In this document: positions 27,326-36,979 of the stretch, piece after piece | Layout of the letters: every line of letters begins with the position of its first letter | Position numbering within the stretch: position 1 is the stretch's first letter | Assembly: GCF_013033355.1 (NCBI RefSeq) | Contig: NZ_WQDY01000015.1 | Coordinates: 31,586 to 95,585 of the forward strand | DNA length: 64,000 bases | Direction of reading: 5' to 3' | Source of the DNA: Ruegeria lacuscaerulensis | GTDB taxonomy: Bacteria; Pseudomonadota; Alphaproteobacteria; Rhodobacterales; Rhodobacteraceae | The notes under the pieces: model-generated | What the model was told of the DNA's origin: nothing | The model's database searches: none | Seen by the model: the letters and a program-made list of their open reading frames with translations, nothing else | Made by a program: the position numbers and the translations under genes

Positions 27326-28945
27326 TCAGGCTGCGCGGGCAGCCTTAATCAGATCCGAGGCGCGCTCGGCGATCATAATCGTAGGGGCGTTAGTGTTCCC
27401 GGACACCAGATTGGGCATGACCGAAGCGTCAACTACACGTAACCCCTGAATCCCATGCACGCGTAGTTCAGGGTCAACGACCGACATCTCATCCACGCCC
27501 ATTTTACACGTGCCGACGGGGTGATAGATTGAGTCTGCGCGAGACCGGATGTGGTTTTCCCAATCCTCATCAGTCCTCAATTTATCAGATCCGAACATCT
27601 CTTTTTTGCGGTGTTGGGTCATAGTTTCTGTCTCAAGGACGTCGCGCATCATCTTCGCGCCTTTGACCATGACTTTTATGTCGCGAGGATCGGACAGGAA
27701 AGCTGGATCAATACCCGGTGCAGCCAGCTCGTTCGTGCTTTGCAAAAAGACCGAGCCGCGGCTGTAGGGTCGTACTTGGCAGACGTGACAGCTGTAGCCG
27801 TGTCCCAGATGTTGTTTGCGCCCGTGGTCATCGAGCAAGGCTGGCACAAAGTGAAACTGAATATCCGGCCGGTCCAGCGCCGGATCGGTCTTTAAGAATG
27901 CGCCAGCTTCGGCAACGGGTGACGCGGCAAGAGAAACTCCGTCTTTGCGCCACCGCAGGATTTCGCGGACGATGTGGATACCGCCTCTCAAACTGATCCC
28001 AAGGTTGTCGTGCCGATTGGTCTTGTAGCCAAGAATAAAGTCCAGGTGGTCCTGCAAATTCTGGCCGACGCCCGGTAGATCATGTCTGACCTGAATGCCC
28101 AACTTGGACAGATCTGCACCATTACCGATCCCGGACAGTTGCAACAGTTGCGGCGACTGAAAGGCCCCTCCACAAAGTAAGACTTCATGTTTTGCGTTAA
28201 CCGTAACGTCTTGGCCTTTGTGTTGATAAATCACGCCTGTAGCACGTTTCCCTTCAAAGGTGACGCGACGTGCACGAGCGCGGGTCACAATCGTAAGGTT
28301 GGGTCTGTCGGCATTGGGAAACACATAGCCCGCGGCCGCCGAGCAGCGTTCACCGTTTTTGTCTTTGTCAAAGAACTGTGTGACCTGGTAAAATCCAACC
28401 CCTTCGTTGTCGCCCGTGTTGAAGTCGCGAGTTCTGCGATGTTGCAACTGCGTGGCGGCATCAACAAAGGCTTCAGATAAAACATGGATGGATTTCTGGT
28501 CACACACCTGCAGAGGTCCGCTGCCGCCATGCATGTCGTCTACGCCGCGTTCATTGCTTTCGGCTTTTCGGAAATAGGGCAACACACTGTCCCAATCCCA
28601 TCCTTCGCAGCCCAGATCGGCCCAAGCATCGTAATCCTCTCGTTGGCCGCGGACATAAAGCATGGCATTGATCGCACTGGACCCGCCCAGACACTTCCCG
28701 CGCGGCTGATAGCCCTTGCGTCCGTTCAAGCCGGGTTGTTCGACCGTTTCAAAGCTCCAATTGTTGATCTTTATCGGCTTGCTAGGGACCATGGCTGCGA
28801 CTGCCATAGGCATACGTACGAATATATCGTTGCCACCCCCGCCGGCTTCGAGCAGGCAAACCGAAACTTTCGGATCTTCGCTGAGGCGTGCGGCAAGAAC
28901 CGACCCGGCGGAGCCGCCACCTACTATGACGTAATCGAACTGCAT
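27326..28945 (-). CDS. GMC-family FAD-dependent alcohol (choline-dehydrogenase-like) oxidoreductase
   Basis: 539 aa. The FAD-binding motif GGGSAGSVLAARL is at the N-terminus, with GMC signature 1 (GRKGYQPRGKCLGGSSAINAM, split over about residues 75-95) and signature 2 (GGAFQSPQLLQLSGIG). The catalytic His is in IYHPVGTCKMG, with an Asn/His partner in VSGNTNAPTIMIAERA. It resembles BetA and long-chain alcohol/PEG dehydrogenases; the 539-aa length fits both. The AraC-type gene on the same strand upstream and the zinc alcohol dehydrogenase beyond suggest alcohol catabolism rather than glycine betaine synthesis. GGAAGG precedes the ATG. Confidence 0.9.
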   Translation of the reverse strand: MQFDYVIVGGGSAGSVLAARLSEDPKVSVCLLEAGGGGNDIFVRMPMAVAAMVPSKPIKINNWSFETVEQPGLNGRKGYQPRGKCLGGSSAINAMLYVRGQREDYDAWADLGCEGWDWDSVLPYFRKAESNERGVDDMHGGSGPLQVCDQKSIHVLSEAFVDAATQLQHRRTRDFNTGDNEGVGFYQVTQFFDKDKNGERCSAAAGYVFPNADRPNLTIVTRARARRVTFEGKRATGVIYQHKGQDVTVNAKHEVLLCGGAFQSPQLLQLSGIGNGADLSKLGIQVRHDLPGVGQNLQDHLDFILGYKTNRHDNLGISLRGGIHIVREILRWRKDGVSLAASPVAEAGAFLKTDPALDRPDIQFHFVPALLDDHGRKQHLGHGYSCHVCQVRPYSRGSVFLQSTNELAAPGIDPAFLSDPRDIKVMVKGAKMMRDVLETETMTQHRKKEMFGSDKLRTDEDWENHIRSRADSIYHPVGTCKMGVDEMSVVDPELRVHGIQGLRVVDASVMPNLVSGNTNAPTIMIAERASDLIKAARAA

Positions 28946-29310
28946 AGATTTCCTTCCAGTTTACCCGCTCTCTTGCGGGTTATATGTGGCGCGAGGATTA
29001 GTGCGTAAGCTGATCCGGTTCAGACCAAGTTGCGCCCGCCGGTCTGTATTTGCTCGCAAGAACAAACCCTTAAAGCCAAACCAATTTGTTGGATGGGGTT
29101 TTGTTCGTAGCAATGACATAGTTATCCTCCGGCCGTTTCTCGGATGCCCCAGCCTCTCTCCTAGCCAGTAGCAACTCGATACCCAACAGAAAGACTTATC
29201 CGCGGATGTTTCGACTTAGTGGAAAATATTGCCAGTCGACCCCAGTGCGTAAACCCCACATCGGGTCATAAGATTGACAATCGAGGACAACGTAGCGTCA
29301 GATTCCGCCT
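28946..29310. other. Intergenic region between GMC oxidoreductase and AraC genes
   Basis: 365 bp holding the promoter of the oxidoreductase gene (minus strand). A 6-bp inverted repeat ACCCGC / GCGGGT (28963-28980) sits in the leader just before the GGAAGG ribosome site. No coding sequence is supported. Confidence 0.45.
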
Positions 29311-30336
29311 TCAGAAACCGACCCTATAGTGTTTCGGTGTTTTTCCTGTCCACCTTCTGAAGGCGCGCACGAAGCTGGCAGAATCTGAGAAACCTAGCAC
29401 ATAGGCGATTTCCTGTATGCTGAGTTCGGTATCCCGAAGATACCGAAGTGCTAGTTCAGACCGCGTGGAATCGACGATATCGCTGAACGTCGTGTTTTCT
29501 CGTTTCAGATGGCGGCGCAGGGTTCGGCTAGTCAATCCAATCTGACGTGAAATCAGTTCCATATTGGCCCCAAAAGAGAGGCTTTGAACAAGCGCTTTTC
29601 GAACTTTTCCAGACACGCGCCCCTCATCGCGGCTGAGCAATTCGGACAACTCCTTTTCGCAAATCTGGACGATTTGCTGAAAGGTCATCCGGTTTCCCAG
29701 TTCCAATCTTTGGTCCATCCATTTGGGAGGAACACTATACCGGTTCTTCTCAGCCGAGAATTTGATGACATCTGCGGCGTGTGCCGGAATGGTGTAATAA
29801 CTGTCCCTAGGGTATCGCAACTCAAGCAAATTGCACTGGAAATCCTGACCAATCACGTCCTGATGCAGTGAGGCAAATATTCCGGCCTGCAGATTGGTCA
29901 GAAAGGAATAGAAGTCAGGCGATTGTTCGATCACCGAGACCGGTTCAAATTCCCAACCGGGGTTGTCCTTATCAAAGTCAAAGGACATTTCGGCTGTAGG
30001 CGCCGCAAGATAGTGAAACCTCTGCGCGAAATCTACAGTATCCCGGTATCTTGTGCTGCTTAGAACAGCATATCCATAAAGCCCGTAATCCGAGATGTGG
30101 AGGTTTCTTCCGATATCGTAAGGTAATTCGGGGTGCCAGCGCTGCTGCGCGATATTATTCAGCACATCGATGATCTGACGCAGCGAGACACGATACTCTT
30201 TGTCTTTTAAGCGAGTTCGGTCGATATCTGTTCGTTCGAAAACACCATCAGATTGAATCTGATAGCGATCCAATACCCGAAGCGCCGCATTCAATTTTGC
30301 GGCTGTATAATGCCTTTCTTTCAAAACTCCTCCCAC
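29311..30336 (-). CDS. AraC-family transcriptional regulator
   Basis: 341 aa. The N-terminal domain (about 1-190) is the arabinose-binding-like sensing domain of OruR/ArgR-type AraC regulators. The C-terminal domain (about 235-340) has two helix-turn-helix motifs: MELISRQIGLTSRTLRRHLK and IQEIAYVLGFSDSASFVRAF, followed by KTPKHYR. It probably controls the adjacent oxidoreductase or the alcohol dehydrogenase (inference). The start is uncertain: the GTG used here lies within a GGAGG sequence, while a TTG at 30324 lies 4 bp after it and may be the true start. Confidence 0.9.
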   Translation of the reverse strand: MGGVLKERHYTAAKLNAALRVLDRYQIQSDGVFERTDIDRTRLKDKEYRVSLRQIIDVLNNIAQQRWHPELPYDIGRNLHISDYGLYGYAVLSSTRYRDTVDFAQRFHYLAAPTAEMSFDFDKDNPGWEFEPVSVIEQSPDFYSFLTNLQAGIFASLHQDVIGQDFQCNLLELRYPRDSYYTIPAHAADVIKFSAEKNRYSVPPKWMDQRLELGNRMTFQQIVQICEKELSELLSRDEGRVSGKVRKALVQSLSFGANMELISRQIGLTSRTLRRHLKRENTTFSDIVDSTRSELALRYLRDTELSIQEIAYVLGFSDSASFVRAFRRWTGKTPKHYRVGF

Positions 30337-30448
30337 TCGGTTCCACTGCGTTCGTAACCGGGTTGAGCAAGACTATGGCCTATATCTATCTGATCACACA
30401 AGAATCTTGGTGATAACAATCCGTTTTTAACGACAAGAGCTAGTCACG

Positions 30449-31492
30449 TTAACGGTCGAAATCAGTGATGACTGTCGCGCCGATGGATTGAAAGCGATCC
30501 ATTTCCATCAAGGCCTGCGGTGCCTGAGACAGATTGATCGTTTCGCCTACCAGTTTTTCTGGCGCTAGCTTGCCACAAGCGATCATATCCAACATCGCGC
30601 CGTACCGATGGGCCTGCATTCCGTGAGAGCCCAAGATTTCAAGCTCATTCGAGATAACTTTTGCCATTGGCACCTGAGGTTGCGCTTGTTCGCCCAGCAT
30701 AAGCCCAACCTGCACATGTTTCCCTCGGGGTCGTAGGTTTTGGATGGAATTGAAGCAGGTCGCCGGATGTCCCAGTGCGTCAACTGAGACATTAGCACCG
30801 CCACGGGTCAATTCGATAACTTCTGCTGCGACATCTGTCCCGGTGCCATTGATTGTGGTGACCGCGCCCAGGTTCCGAGCCAGGTCAAGCTTTCGGTCAT
30901 CAATATCCACGGCAATGACCTGAGCGCCCACCGCGCTGGCGATCATCACGGCAGACAGACCGACCCCGCCGCACCCGTGAATGGCGACCCATTGACCTGC
31001 GCCGACTTTTCCTTGGTCGACAATAGCGCGAAACGACGTCGCAAAGCGGCAACCAAGACTGGCCGCGGTTGCAAATTCCATGCCCTCGGGCAAAGCAACA
31101 AGGTTTAGATCGGCCTGATGAACCGCAACATATTCGGCGAATGAGCCCCAGTACGTAAAGCCGGGTTGATGTTGATCCAGACACAATTGTTGATGTCCCG
31201 CGTAGCATTCCGGGCAAGAGCCGCAGCCTGCGACAAAGGGGACTGTTACCCTGTCACCTGGTTTCCATTTCTTGACGTTTACGCCTGTGGCTTCCACAAC
31301 GCCGGCCAGTTCGTGGCCGGGGACATGTGGCAATTCGATATCGTCGTCATGCCCCATCCAACCGTGCCAGTCCGAGCGGCATACGCCCGACGCCTCAACG
31401 CGGATCACAACACCATCTGCATCCGGTGAGGGGTCGCTTATTGTGACCAGCTTAGGAGGCTGCGAGAAATTTTCGTAGAGAACGGCTTTCAT
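30449..31492 (-). CDS. Zinc-dependent alcohol dehydrogenase
   Basis: 347-aa medium-chain alcohol dehydrogenase. Catalytic zinc ligands are in SGVCRSDWHGW and VPGHELAGVV. The structural zinc site is the four-cysteine loop CGSCPECYAGHQQLC. NAD binding: HGCGGVGLSAVMIASAVGA with an acidic residue after it (VDIDDRK), favouring NAD over NADP. It oxidises a primary or secondary alcohol to an aldehyde or ketone, or reduces in the other direction. Same strand as the AraC regulator downstream, with 112 bp between. No strong ribosome site is visible. Confidence 0.92.
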   Translation of the reverse strand: MKAVLYENFSQPPKLVTISDPSPDADGVVIRVEASGVCRSDWHGWMGHDDDIELPHVPGHELAGVVEATGVNVKKWKPGDRVTVPFVAGCGSCPECYAGHQQLCLDQHQPGFTYWGSFAEYVAVHQADLNLVALPEGMEFATAASLGCRFATSFRAIVDQGKVGAGQWVAIHGCGGVGLSAVMIASAVGAQVIAVDIDDRKLDLARNLGAVTTINGTGTDVAAEVIELTRGGANVSVDALGHPATCFNSIQNLRPRGKHVQVGLMLGEQAQPQVPMAKVISNELEILGSHGMQAHRYGAMLDMIACGKLAPEKLVGETINLSQAPQALMEMDRFQSIGATVITDFDR

Positions 31493-31769
31493 TGGTCAGT
31501 CCCGCGGTAGTGGTTGCTTTGGCAGCATGGTAGTCAGGTTTTCATGCGATAAAAAGCTCTGCCAAGCGTCGTTTGATCAGTGGTTTCGGTGTTCAATTTA
31601 CTGTGGCCTCCGGTTGCGGATATTTATCGATGAAAATAGGTCATGTGCCATTGTCGCAAACAGCTTGAGCCTACAACGACGTGGCTTCAAACCGACTTGG
31701 TTCAGCTTGGAGTTCCTCAATGCCTGGCGGTTTCCCGACGACCAATGCGCTTGCGTGTCTGAGGGGAAC

Positions 31770-32146
31770 ATGGTCAGATTTTATTACTTGGGTCTTTTGC
31801 TCGTTTTCCTATGGTTTTTTTGCGGCGGGATCGGGCATTTTGTCGTTTCAGAGTTCTTCCTAAGTATTACGCCACCTTATGTTCCTTGGCCGTTGGCGGT
31901 GGTTTACGTGTCAGGAGTTCTGGAAATCTGGGGGCGATTGGCATTCTATTGCCGCAGGCCCGCCAACTCGCTGGGAATTGTCTGATTTTACTGACATTGG
32001 CCGTGACCCCGGCCAACATTCATATGTCATTGAACCCTGAGCTTTACCCATTTGCTACCGAATGGCAGCTGAACTTACGCCTGGTTATTCAAGTCCTACT
32101 GTTGGTTTGTATCTGGTGGTCGACACGCGACCGTCGCTGGGTCTGA
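31770..32146 (+). pseudogene. DoxX-like membrane protein, frameshifted
   Basis: A gene for a four-helix DoxX-type membrane protein that is broken by one missing base near 31930. The first frame starts at ATG 31770 (GAGGGG 3 bp upstream) and reads VRFYYLGLLLVFLWFF to VYVSGVLEI. The family sequence then continues in another frame, LGAIGILLPQARQLAGNCLI, then TPANIHMSLNPELYPF, to a stop at 32144-32146. Adding one base before the GGGGGC run restores a continuous 125-aa protein. Either a recent pseudogene or an error in a G-run; I cannot tell which from sequence alone. Confidence 0.7.
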
Positions 32147-32290
32147 CCGTTTGGTCAACTGGGTGGACTCGTCAAAAGTGTGCGCAAAATCTGCACAATA
32201 GCCTTTCAAAACCTGTTCAGGACTCGCCCCAGCTCTGCAATTGCGTCTGTCAACCTGATGGGAAGAACAACCGCAATCAGGAGGCGCGTA

Positions 32291-33817
32291 ATGAGGCAGG
32301 AGCTGATAATCCACGGAGTGCCGGATAGCCTTAAACGAGATGCGTGGTGGCTAAGCATGTCAGAGACAACATCCGCGCAAACAAACCCACGGGCGCAAAG
32401 CGATAAATCGCTGTTTTCCTCACTTGGAATGCGGCACAAGATACCTTTGCTTGGCGTTTTGGTGACACTGGCAGATTGGCTGTTCTGGCACCAGCCGATT
32501 GGAATCTCTCTTGCCTTGTTTGCGATGATCCTTTCGGCAGCAATAGTGGCATTGAAGACCCCTCGGACCAATCGGCGTGAGTGGGTCGGGGCCATGGGCT
32601 TTGCCCTAGTGTGCAATTTGCCGTTGTGCATCGACCTGCAATTCTTGTCGGTGTTATTTAGTCTGGCCGGGTTGGTTTTGCTGGTGGGGTGGTCGGTCTA
32701 CGGATTGCCGTTGAACGAACGCTTGTTTTTTAGGGTTGCAATGCGATTGCCTACAATCGGAAACTTGTTGCTGAGTTGGGCCGCGCTGCGTGATTTGCCT
32801 GAGGCAGATATGGGCAAGGGCATTCGTCGTCAGGCATCTTCGGCCTTGCTTCCCTTCATAATGGGCATCATTTTCCTGATACTGCTGGCCGCCGCAAACC
32901 CAGTTCTGGAAGGCTACCTACAAGGGCTGGACCCAACTCATTTGTTCACAGCCGATTTTTGGTTGCGCGTCTTGTTCTGGTGTCTGATCGGGTCTCAAGT
33001 TTGGGCGTGTTTGAACCTTAGTAAGTCTTGGTTGGGTTCCGAAGCGCAAAAACCCTCTTTCCGGAGGGCCGGGCCCGGACGGGTTACATTTCTGATCAAC
33101 CCTCTTTCTGTTCGGAATTCTCTGTTTTTGTTCAACCTGTTGTTCTTTGTGCAGACAGGTATGGATATCGGGATTTTTACCGGCGGTGTCGCCTTGCCCG
33201 ATGGTATGACTTATGCTTCCTATGCCCATCGTGGTGCCTATCCTTTGGTCGTGACGGCATTGCTAGCAGGGGTATTCGTCCTGTTGACACGCAGCATGAT
33301 CGCGCAGGATAGGGTCTTGCGGAATCTGGTTTATCTTTGGTTGGCTCAGAATATCTTTTTGGTGATGACCGCAGCCTTCCGCCTGCAGCTATATGTTGAG
33401 GCATATGCCCTGACTTATCTGCGCGTGGCCGCCTTTATCTGGATGGGCCTTGTATTGATCGGCTTGGTGCTGACGGTCATTCAAGTTCATCGAGGGTTGG
33501 GAGTTGATTGGCTATTGCGACGGTGCCTGGCCACCGTTGTCGTCACAGTCTATGTTTGCTGCTTTGTCAATTTCGCGCACCTGATCGCTGGCTATAACCT
33601 GACGCACGGTCAGGATCTGGCGCTTCGCGATACCTACTACATCTGTGGATTAGGTCCCGATGCATACCCTGCCATACACGCTTTTGAAGCCAAAACCGGC
33701 GAGCGTATTTGTGGTAAAAGACTGGACTATCTCATGTCCCAGGATGCCATTTCCAACTGGCGAGAATGGGGCTTTCGCAGGTGGCGCATCCAAGCCTATT
33801 ATCAGGCTCAGAGCTGA
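32291..33817 (+). CDS. DUF4173 multi-pass membrane protein
   Basis: 508 aa with about ten to twelve hydrophobic helices (first near residue 60) and a soluble C-terminus (TYYICGLGPDAYPAIHAFE, then CGKRLDYLMSQ). The DUF4173 signature region with SYAHRGAYPLVVTALLAGVF is present. Function unknown. Start at 32291, where AGGAGG lies 6 bp upstream; an ATG at 32357 would remove the IIHGVPDSLKRDAWW segment. It lies 12 bp before a response-regulator gene and is probably co-transcribed with the two-component system, possibly as its output or sensor partner. Confidence 0.85.
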   Translation: MRQELIIHGVPDSLKRDAWWLSMSETTSAQTNPRAQSDKSLFSSLGMRHKIPLLGVLVTLADWLFWHQPIGISLALFAMILSAAIVALKTPRTNRREWVGAMGFALVCNLPLCIDLQFLSVLFSLAGLVLLVGWSVYGLPLNERLFFRVAMRLPTIGNLLLSWAALRDLPEADMGKGIRRQASSALLPFIMGIIFLILLAAANPVLEGYLQGLDPTHLFTADFWLRVLFWCLIGSQVWACLNLSKSWLGSEAQKPSFRRAGPGRVTFLINPLSVRNSLFLFNLLFFVQTGMDIGIFTGGVALPDGMTYASYAHRGAYPLVVTALLAGVFVLLTRSMIAQDRVLRNLVYLWLAQNIFLVMTAAFRLQLYVEAYALTYLRVAAFIWMGLVLIGLVLTVIQVHRGLGVDWLLRRCLATVVVTVYVCCFVNFAHLIAGYNLTHGQDLALRDTYYICGLGPDAYPAIHAFEAKTGERICGKRLDYLMSQDAISNWREWGFRRWRIQAYYQAQS

Positions 33818-33829
33818 GGACCCTATTTG

Positions 33830-34522
33830 ATGCCCGCACGTATTCTTATCGTCGACGACGATCCGGACATTCTTGAAGTGACAGGGTTTGCAGTTGAAAA
33901 CGCGGGTTTTCAAACGATGTTTGCCAGTGACGGTTTGGCCGCACTTGACGCTGCTCGACAAGAGCAACCTGAACTGATCGTATTGGATATCGGCTTGCCT
34001 GAACGTGACGGGCTTGAAGTGTGTCGCGAAATTCGCAAGTCCTCGGATGTCCCGATCCTGTTTCTTACGGCTCGGGATGATGAGGTTGACCGGGTCGTCG
34101 GGCTTGAGATCGGAGCAGACGACTATCTTACCAAACCCTTTTCCCCGCGCGAACTGGTGGCACGTATCAAAGCCATCCTCAAACGCAGCGTCCCGCCAGC
34201 CACCCCGGCGGAACAAGTCCTCGTGCAAGGGAAGCTGACTCTGGATGCGCGGCGCCATTCGTGCCTGTACGGCGCAGAGCAGGTGGTATTGACAGGATCA
34301 GAGCTTCGGTTGTTGGCAACTTTGATGTCCCGACCGGATCACGTTATGTCCCGACCTCAGTTGGTGGATGCGCTGTACGGTTACAACATCCACGTGTCGG
34401 ACCGAACAATAGACAGTCATATTCGCAATATTCGCGCCAAGCTGTCACAAGCCGGCTGCACCGACGGAATTGTCACCGTGCATGGTGTTGGCCTGAGGAT
34501 GGGGCCATGCAAGGCGGGGTAA
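33830..34522 (+). CDS. OmpR/PhoB-family response regulator
   Basis: 230 aa. Receiver domain (1-120): acidic pocket VDDDPD at 8-13, phospho-acceptor Asp53 in IVLDIGLP, and the conserved Lys in LTKPFSPREL. A C-terminal winged helix (about 135-228) contains LTGSELRLLATLMSRPDHV and the DRTIDSHIRNIRAKL recognition helix. It overlaps the histidine kinase gene by 16 bp, so the pair is coupled. It is preceded 12 bp away by the DUF4173 gene. Resemblance of the kinase H-box to CreC suggests a CreBC-like pair, but the stimulus is unknown. Confidence 0.93.
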   Translation: MPARILIVDDDPDILEVTGFAVENAGFQTMFASDGLAALDAARQEQPELIVLDIGLPERDGLEVCREIRKSSDVPILFLTARDDEVDRVVGLEIGADDYLTKPFSPRELVARIKAILKRSVPPATPAEQVLVQGKLTLDARRHSCLYGAEQVVLTGSELRLLATLMSRPDHVMSRPQLVDALYGYNIHVSDRTIDSHIRNIRAKLSQAGCTDGIVTVHGVGLRMGPCKAG

Positions 34523-36039
34523 AGCCTAGAAAACGTCCCAAGCTCTGGACTGTTGTCTTGCTTGTTCTGGGGATTGTTCTGTGTCTGCCGTTTGCCGGGC
34601 TGGCATTGTTCCGATTTTACGACAGCCAGTTGGTCCAGCAAACCGAAGAAAGCCTGCTGACACAAGCCGCTGTCCTCTCGGCGACCTATTCCGAGCTATA
34701 TGCTGAGGCAGCAGGGCTTGATCCGCCCAAGCGCGGCGCAATTTCGGTCGATCGGGCAGTCTTTCCAGCATTGTCTGTAAACCGGGAAACAGTTTTGCCT
34801 CCGCGCCCCGATGCGCAGGCAATGCAACTGGACCCCGGCCGCGTTTATAAGCAAATAGCGGCTCCTTTATCGCGGATCGCGGCTGGAGCACAGACGCAAA
34901 CGCTGGTGGGGTATCGGTTTCTGGATACGTTCGGAAATGTCTTCGCCGGAACCGCCGAACTCGGAGAGAATCTGGGGCAGGTGGCCGAAGTACAGGAAGC
35001 TATGCAGGGGAACATCTCGTCGGTCGCTCGAACGCGTCTGCGCGAGGACAGAACGCCTGCGGTCTATACACTCAGCAGGGCAGCCCGTGTTCGCGTGTTT
35101 GTTGCGATGCCGGTGTTCGTAGAAGAGGCGCAGATCGGGGCTGTCTATCTGAGCCGGACCCCTAACCATATCTTCCGATTTCTTTATGGCGAGCGTTTTA
35201 ACTTGGCCAAAGCGGCCGTATTCGTAGCTTTGTCCACTGCGTTGATCGGTTTTGTGTTCTGGCGCTTTATCACGCGGCCCATCCGCCTTTTGATAGAAAG
35301 GACGCAATCGGCAGGCTATGGCGTTGACGCGTGGGAGCCACCAGAGCATTTAGGCACTCGCGAAATTGAGGAGCTGAGTCAGAGCTTTCAGTCTCTCACC
35401 ACACGTCTGCAAAACAAACAAGACGCGCTAAAAACCTATACTGCCCATGTCACGCACGAGTTGAAGTCTCCTCTGACTGCCCTCAAAGGTGCGACCGAGC
35501 TGCTGCGGGACAACAGCTTGCCTGTGGAACAACGGAACAAGCTTCTGGATACCGTAGATAAAGGCGGCAAGCGTATGGAGGACTTGCTGGCCCATATGCG
35601 TGCGTTCAGCCTTGCCGATCAAAGTGCTTTGACCGGAAGTTGTCGTTTGGATGATGTCGTTCCCTTCGTGACCGAGACCTTTCCCAAGCTTTCGGTGCAA
35701 GTCGAAAACGGAGATCTCCCTCTGCCCGTGGCTGAAGAAACGCTAAGGATTATACTGACGCATTTGCTTGAAAATGCACAGCAACACGACTCCAGCGAAA
35801 TCGTTCTGACAGCAGGTCAACGCAACGATGCGACCACCCTACGCGTTGCGGACAACGGAACGGGGGTTAGCGATGGGAATGCAGGAAAGATAATGCAGCC
35901 GTTTTTCACCACGCGGAGAAACAGTGGTGGGACGGGTATGGGTTTGAATATTGTGACGGCAACCGCCGAGGCGATCGGTGGACGCCTAAGCCTGGACCCA
36001 TCCAGTCGCGGGGCATGTTTTCTCTTGACCTTCGGCTGA
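34507..36039 (+). CDS. Sensor histidine kinase (CreC-like)
   Basis: 510 aa. Membrane helix 1 (about 14-36), a periplasmic region to about residue 230, helix 2 (about 235-255), a HAMP-like linker, then HisKA with His317 in AHVTHELKSPLTALKGA and an ATP-binding domain with N-box LLENAQQH, ADNGTGVSDG and GGTGMGLNIV boxes. The H-box and spacing resemble CreC. The start at 34507 lies inside the regulator gene (16-bp overlap). It phosphorylates the adjacent response regulator; the signal is unknown. Confidence 0.92.
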   Translation: MQGGVKPRKRPKLWTVVLLVLGIVLCLPFAGLALFRFYDSQLVQQTEESLLTQAAVLSATYSELYAEAAGLDPPKRGAISVDRAVFPALSVNRETVLPPRPDAQAMQLDPGRVYKQIAAPLSRIAAGAQTQTLVGYRFLDTFGNVFAGTAELGENLGQVAEVQEAMQGNISSVARTRLREDRTPAVYTLSRAARVRVFVAMPVFVEEAQIGAVYLSRTPNHIFRFLYGERFNLAKAAVFVALSTALIGFVFWRFITRPIRLLIERTQSAGYGVDAWEPPEHLGTREIEELSQSFQSLTTRLQNKQDALKTYTAHVTHELKSPLTALKGATELLRDNSLPVEQRNKLLDTVDKGGKRMEDLLAHMRAFSLADQSALTGSCRLDDVVPFVTETFPKLSVQVENGDLPLPVAEETLRIILTHLLENAQQHDSSEIVLTAGQRNDATTLRVADNGTGVSDGNAGKIMQPFFTTRRNSGGTGMGLNIVTATAEAIGGRLSLDPSSRGACFLLTFG

Positions 36040-36072
36040 CTCGACTGTCGCGCTAAAGAGCACGATTAGGAT

Positions 36073-36957
36073 TCAGCTTTGTTCCTTCGTCGGCGAAATT
36101 TGCGTGAAGATCGCCGTACAAATCTGATCCATTTCTAGGGCAAAGAAGTTTTTGGCTGCAGCTTCGTTCGGATGATACGGATCTTTCACCATGCCTTTTT
36201 TGTTCAGACGAAAATACTCTTTGTTCCCTTGATTGGCGGCGACAGTTTCCGGCGTGGATCCCGGCACAAACGAACAACGCAAGCCTGATGTTTTGAAGGC
36301 GTCCATTAGGTTCTTTTGCGCCCGCAATCTCAAGTCTACGATTTTCTTTTTGTAAGCCGGGGCGGTGGTCATGAAAATGCAGGGCAGGTCAGGTGGAAGC
36401 TGGGTTTTCAACTTTTGAACATCGCGGATTGCAGCCTCGGGGCTGTTGGCCCAGCGTTTTGCGGAATTGCCCAGAAAAGACATCAGGATCAGTTTTGGGT
36501 CGTAATAATCGTCGCGCAACATCTCTTCCAGCGGAGACGTGTTTGCTGCACAAAACTGGTAGTCGCGCCCTTCGCCAATCTGGACGTATTTATTGCCGGA
36601 CTTGTTTACGAAGCCATAAGCCCCCGCATTAACCCGCCATTTGGGATCAACCTTGCAGATCGTATCCTTACCCTTGCCAGATCGTGCTGTCCACGATGGT
36701 ATAGAGCTGGAGCGCACACCGATTACACCAACCCGCATTTTTCCAAGTCGCTCAAGATGCTGCTTTTGCTCGGCGTTCGGTTTGCAATGAGTTTTGATAT
36801 TACTGAAGAACTCCAGGAATGCTGGCCCCGAGCCGAACGATATCTGACTGTCCCCGATGATCAGTATTTCAGGCGAGTCAAACGGCTCGGCACTGACCGG
36901 AAGTGCTTGCAAAAGAAGGGCAATGGCCATGCCCGCGGCTTTGTTCAGAAACTGCAT
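36073..36957 (-). CDS. Exported SGNH/GDSL-hydrolase-like protein, copy 1
   Basis: 294 aa with a signal peptide (cleavage near VSAEP). Family block I is GDSQISFGSG with the candidate nucleophile Ser. A C-terminal Asp-x-x-His pair is present in KDPYHPNEAA, consistent with an SGNH catalytic triad; LMSFLGNSAKRW supplies the Asn block. Substrate not evident; acylated surface sugars or lipids are usual for the fold. It is about 40% alike by eye to the next gene, pointing to tandem duplication. It is convergent with the histidine kinase gene, 33 bp apart. Confidence 0.75.
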   Translation of the reverse strand: MQFLNKAAGMAIALLLQALPVSAEPFDSPEILIIGDSQISFGSGPAFLEFFSNIKTHCKPNAEQKQHLERLGKMRVGVIGVRSSSIPSWTARSGKGKDTICKVDPKWRVNAGAYGFVNKSGNKYVQIGEGRDYQFCAANTSPLEEMLRDDYYDPKLILMSFLGNSAKRWANSPEAAIRDVQKLKTQLPPDLPCIFMTTAPAYKKKIVDLRLRAQKNLMDAFKTSGLRCSFVPGSTPETVAANQGNKEYFRLNKKGMVKDPYHPNEAAAKNFFALEMDQICTAIFTQISPTKEQS

Positions 36958-36979
36958 GTTTCCCCCTTATGCGGTTTCT

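Noticed and set aside
31527..31769. Upstream extension of the DoxX-like frame
   Set aside because: The extra 81 residues have no hydrophobic pattern or similarity, and a good ribosome site marks ATG 31770.
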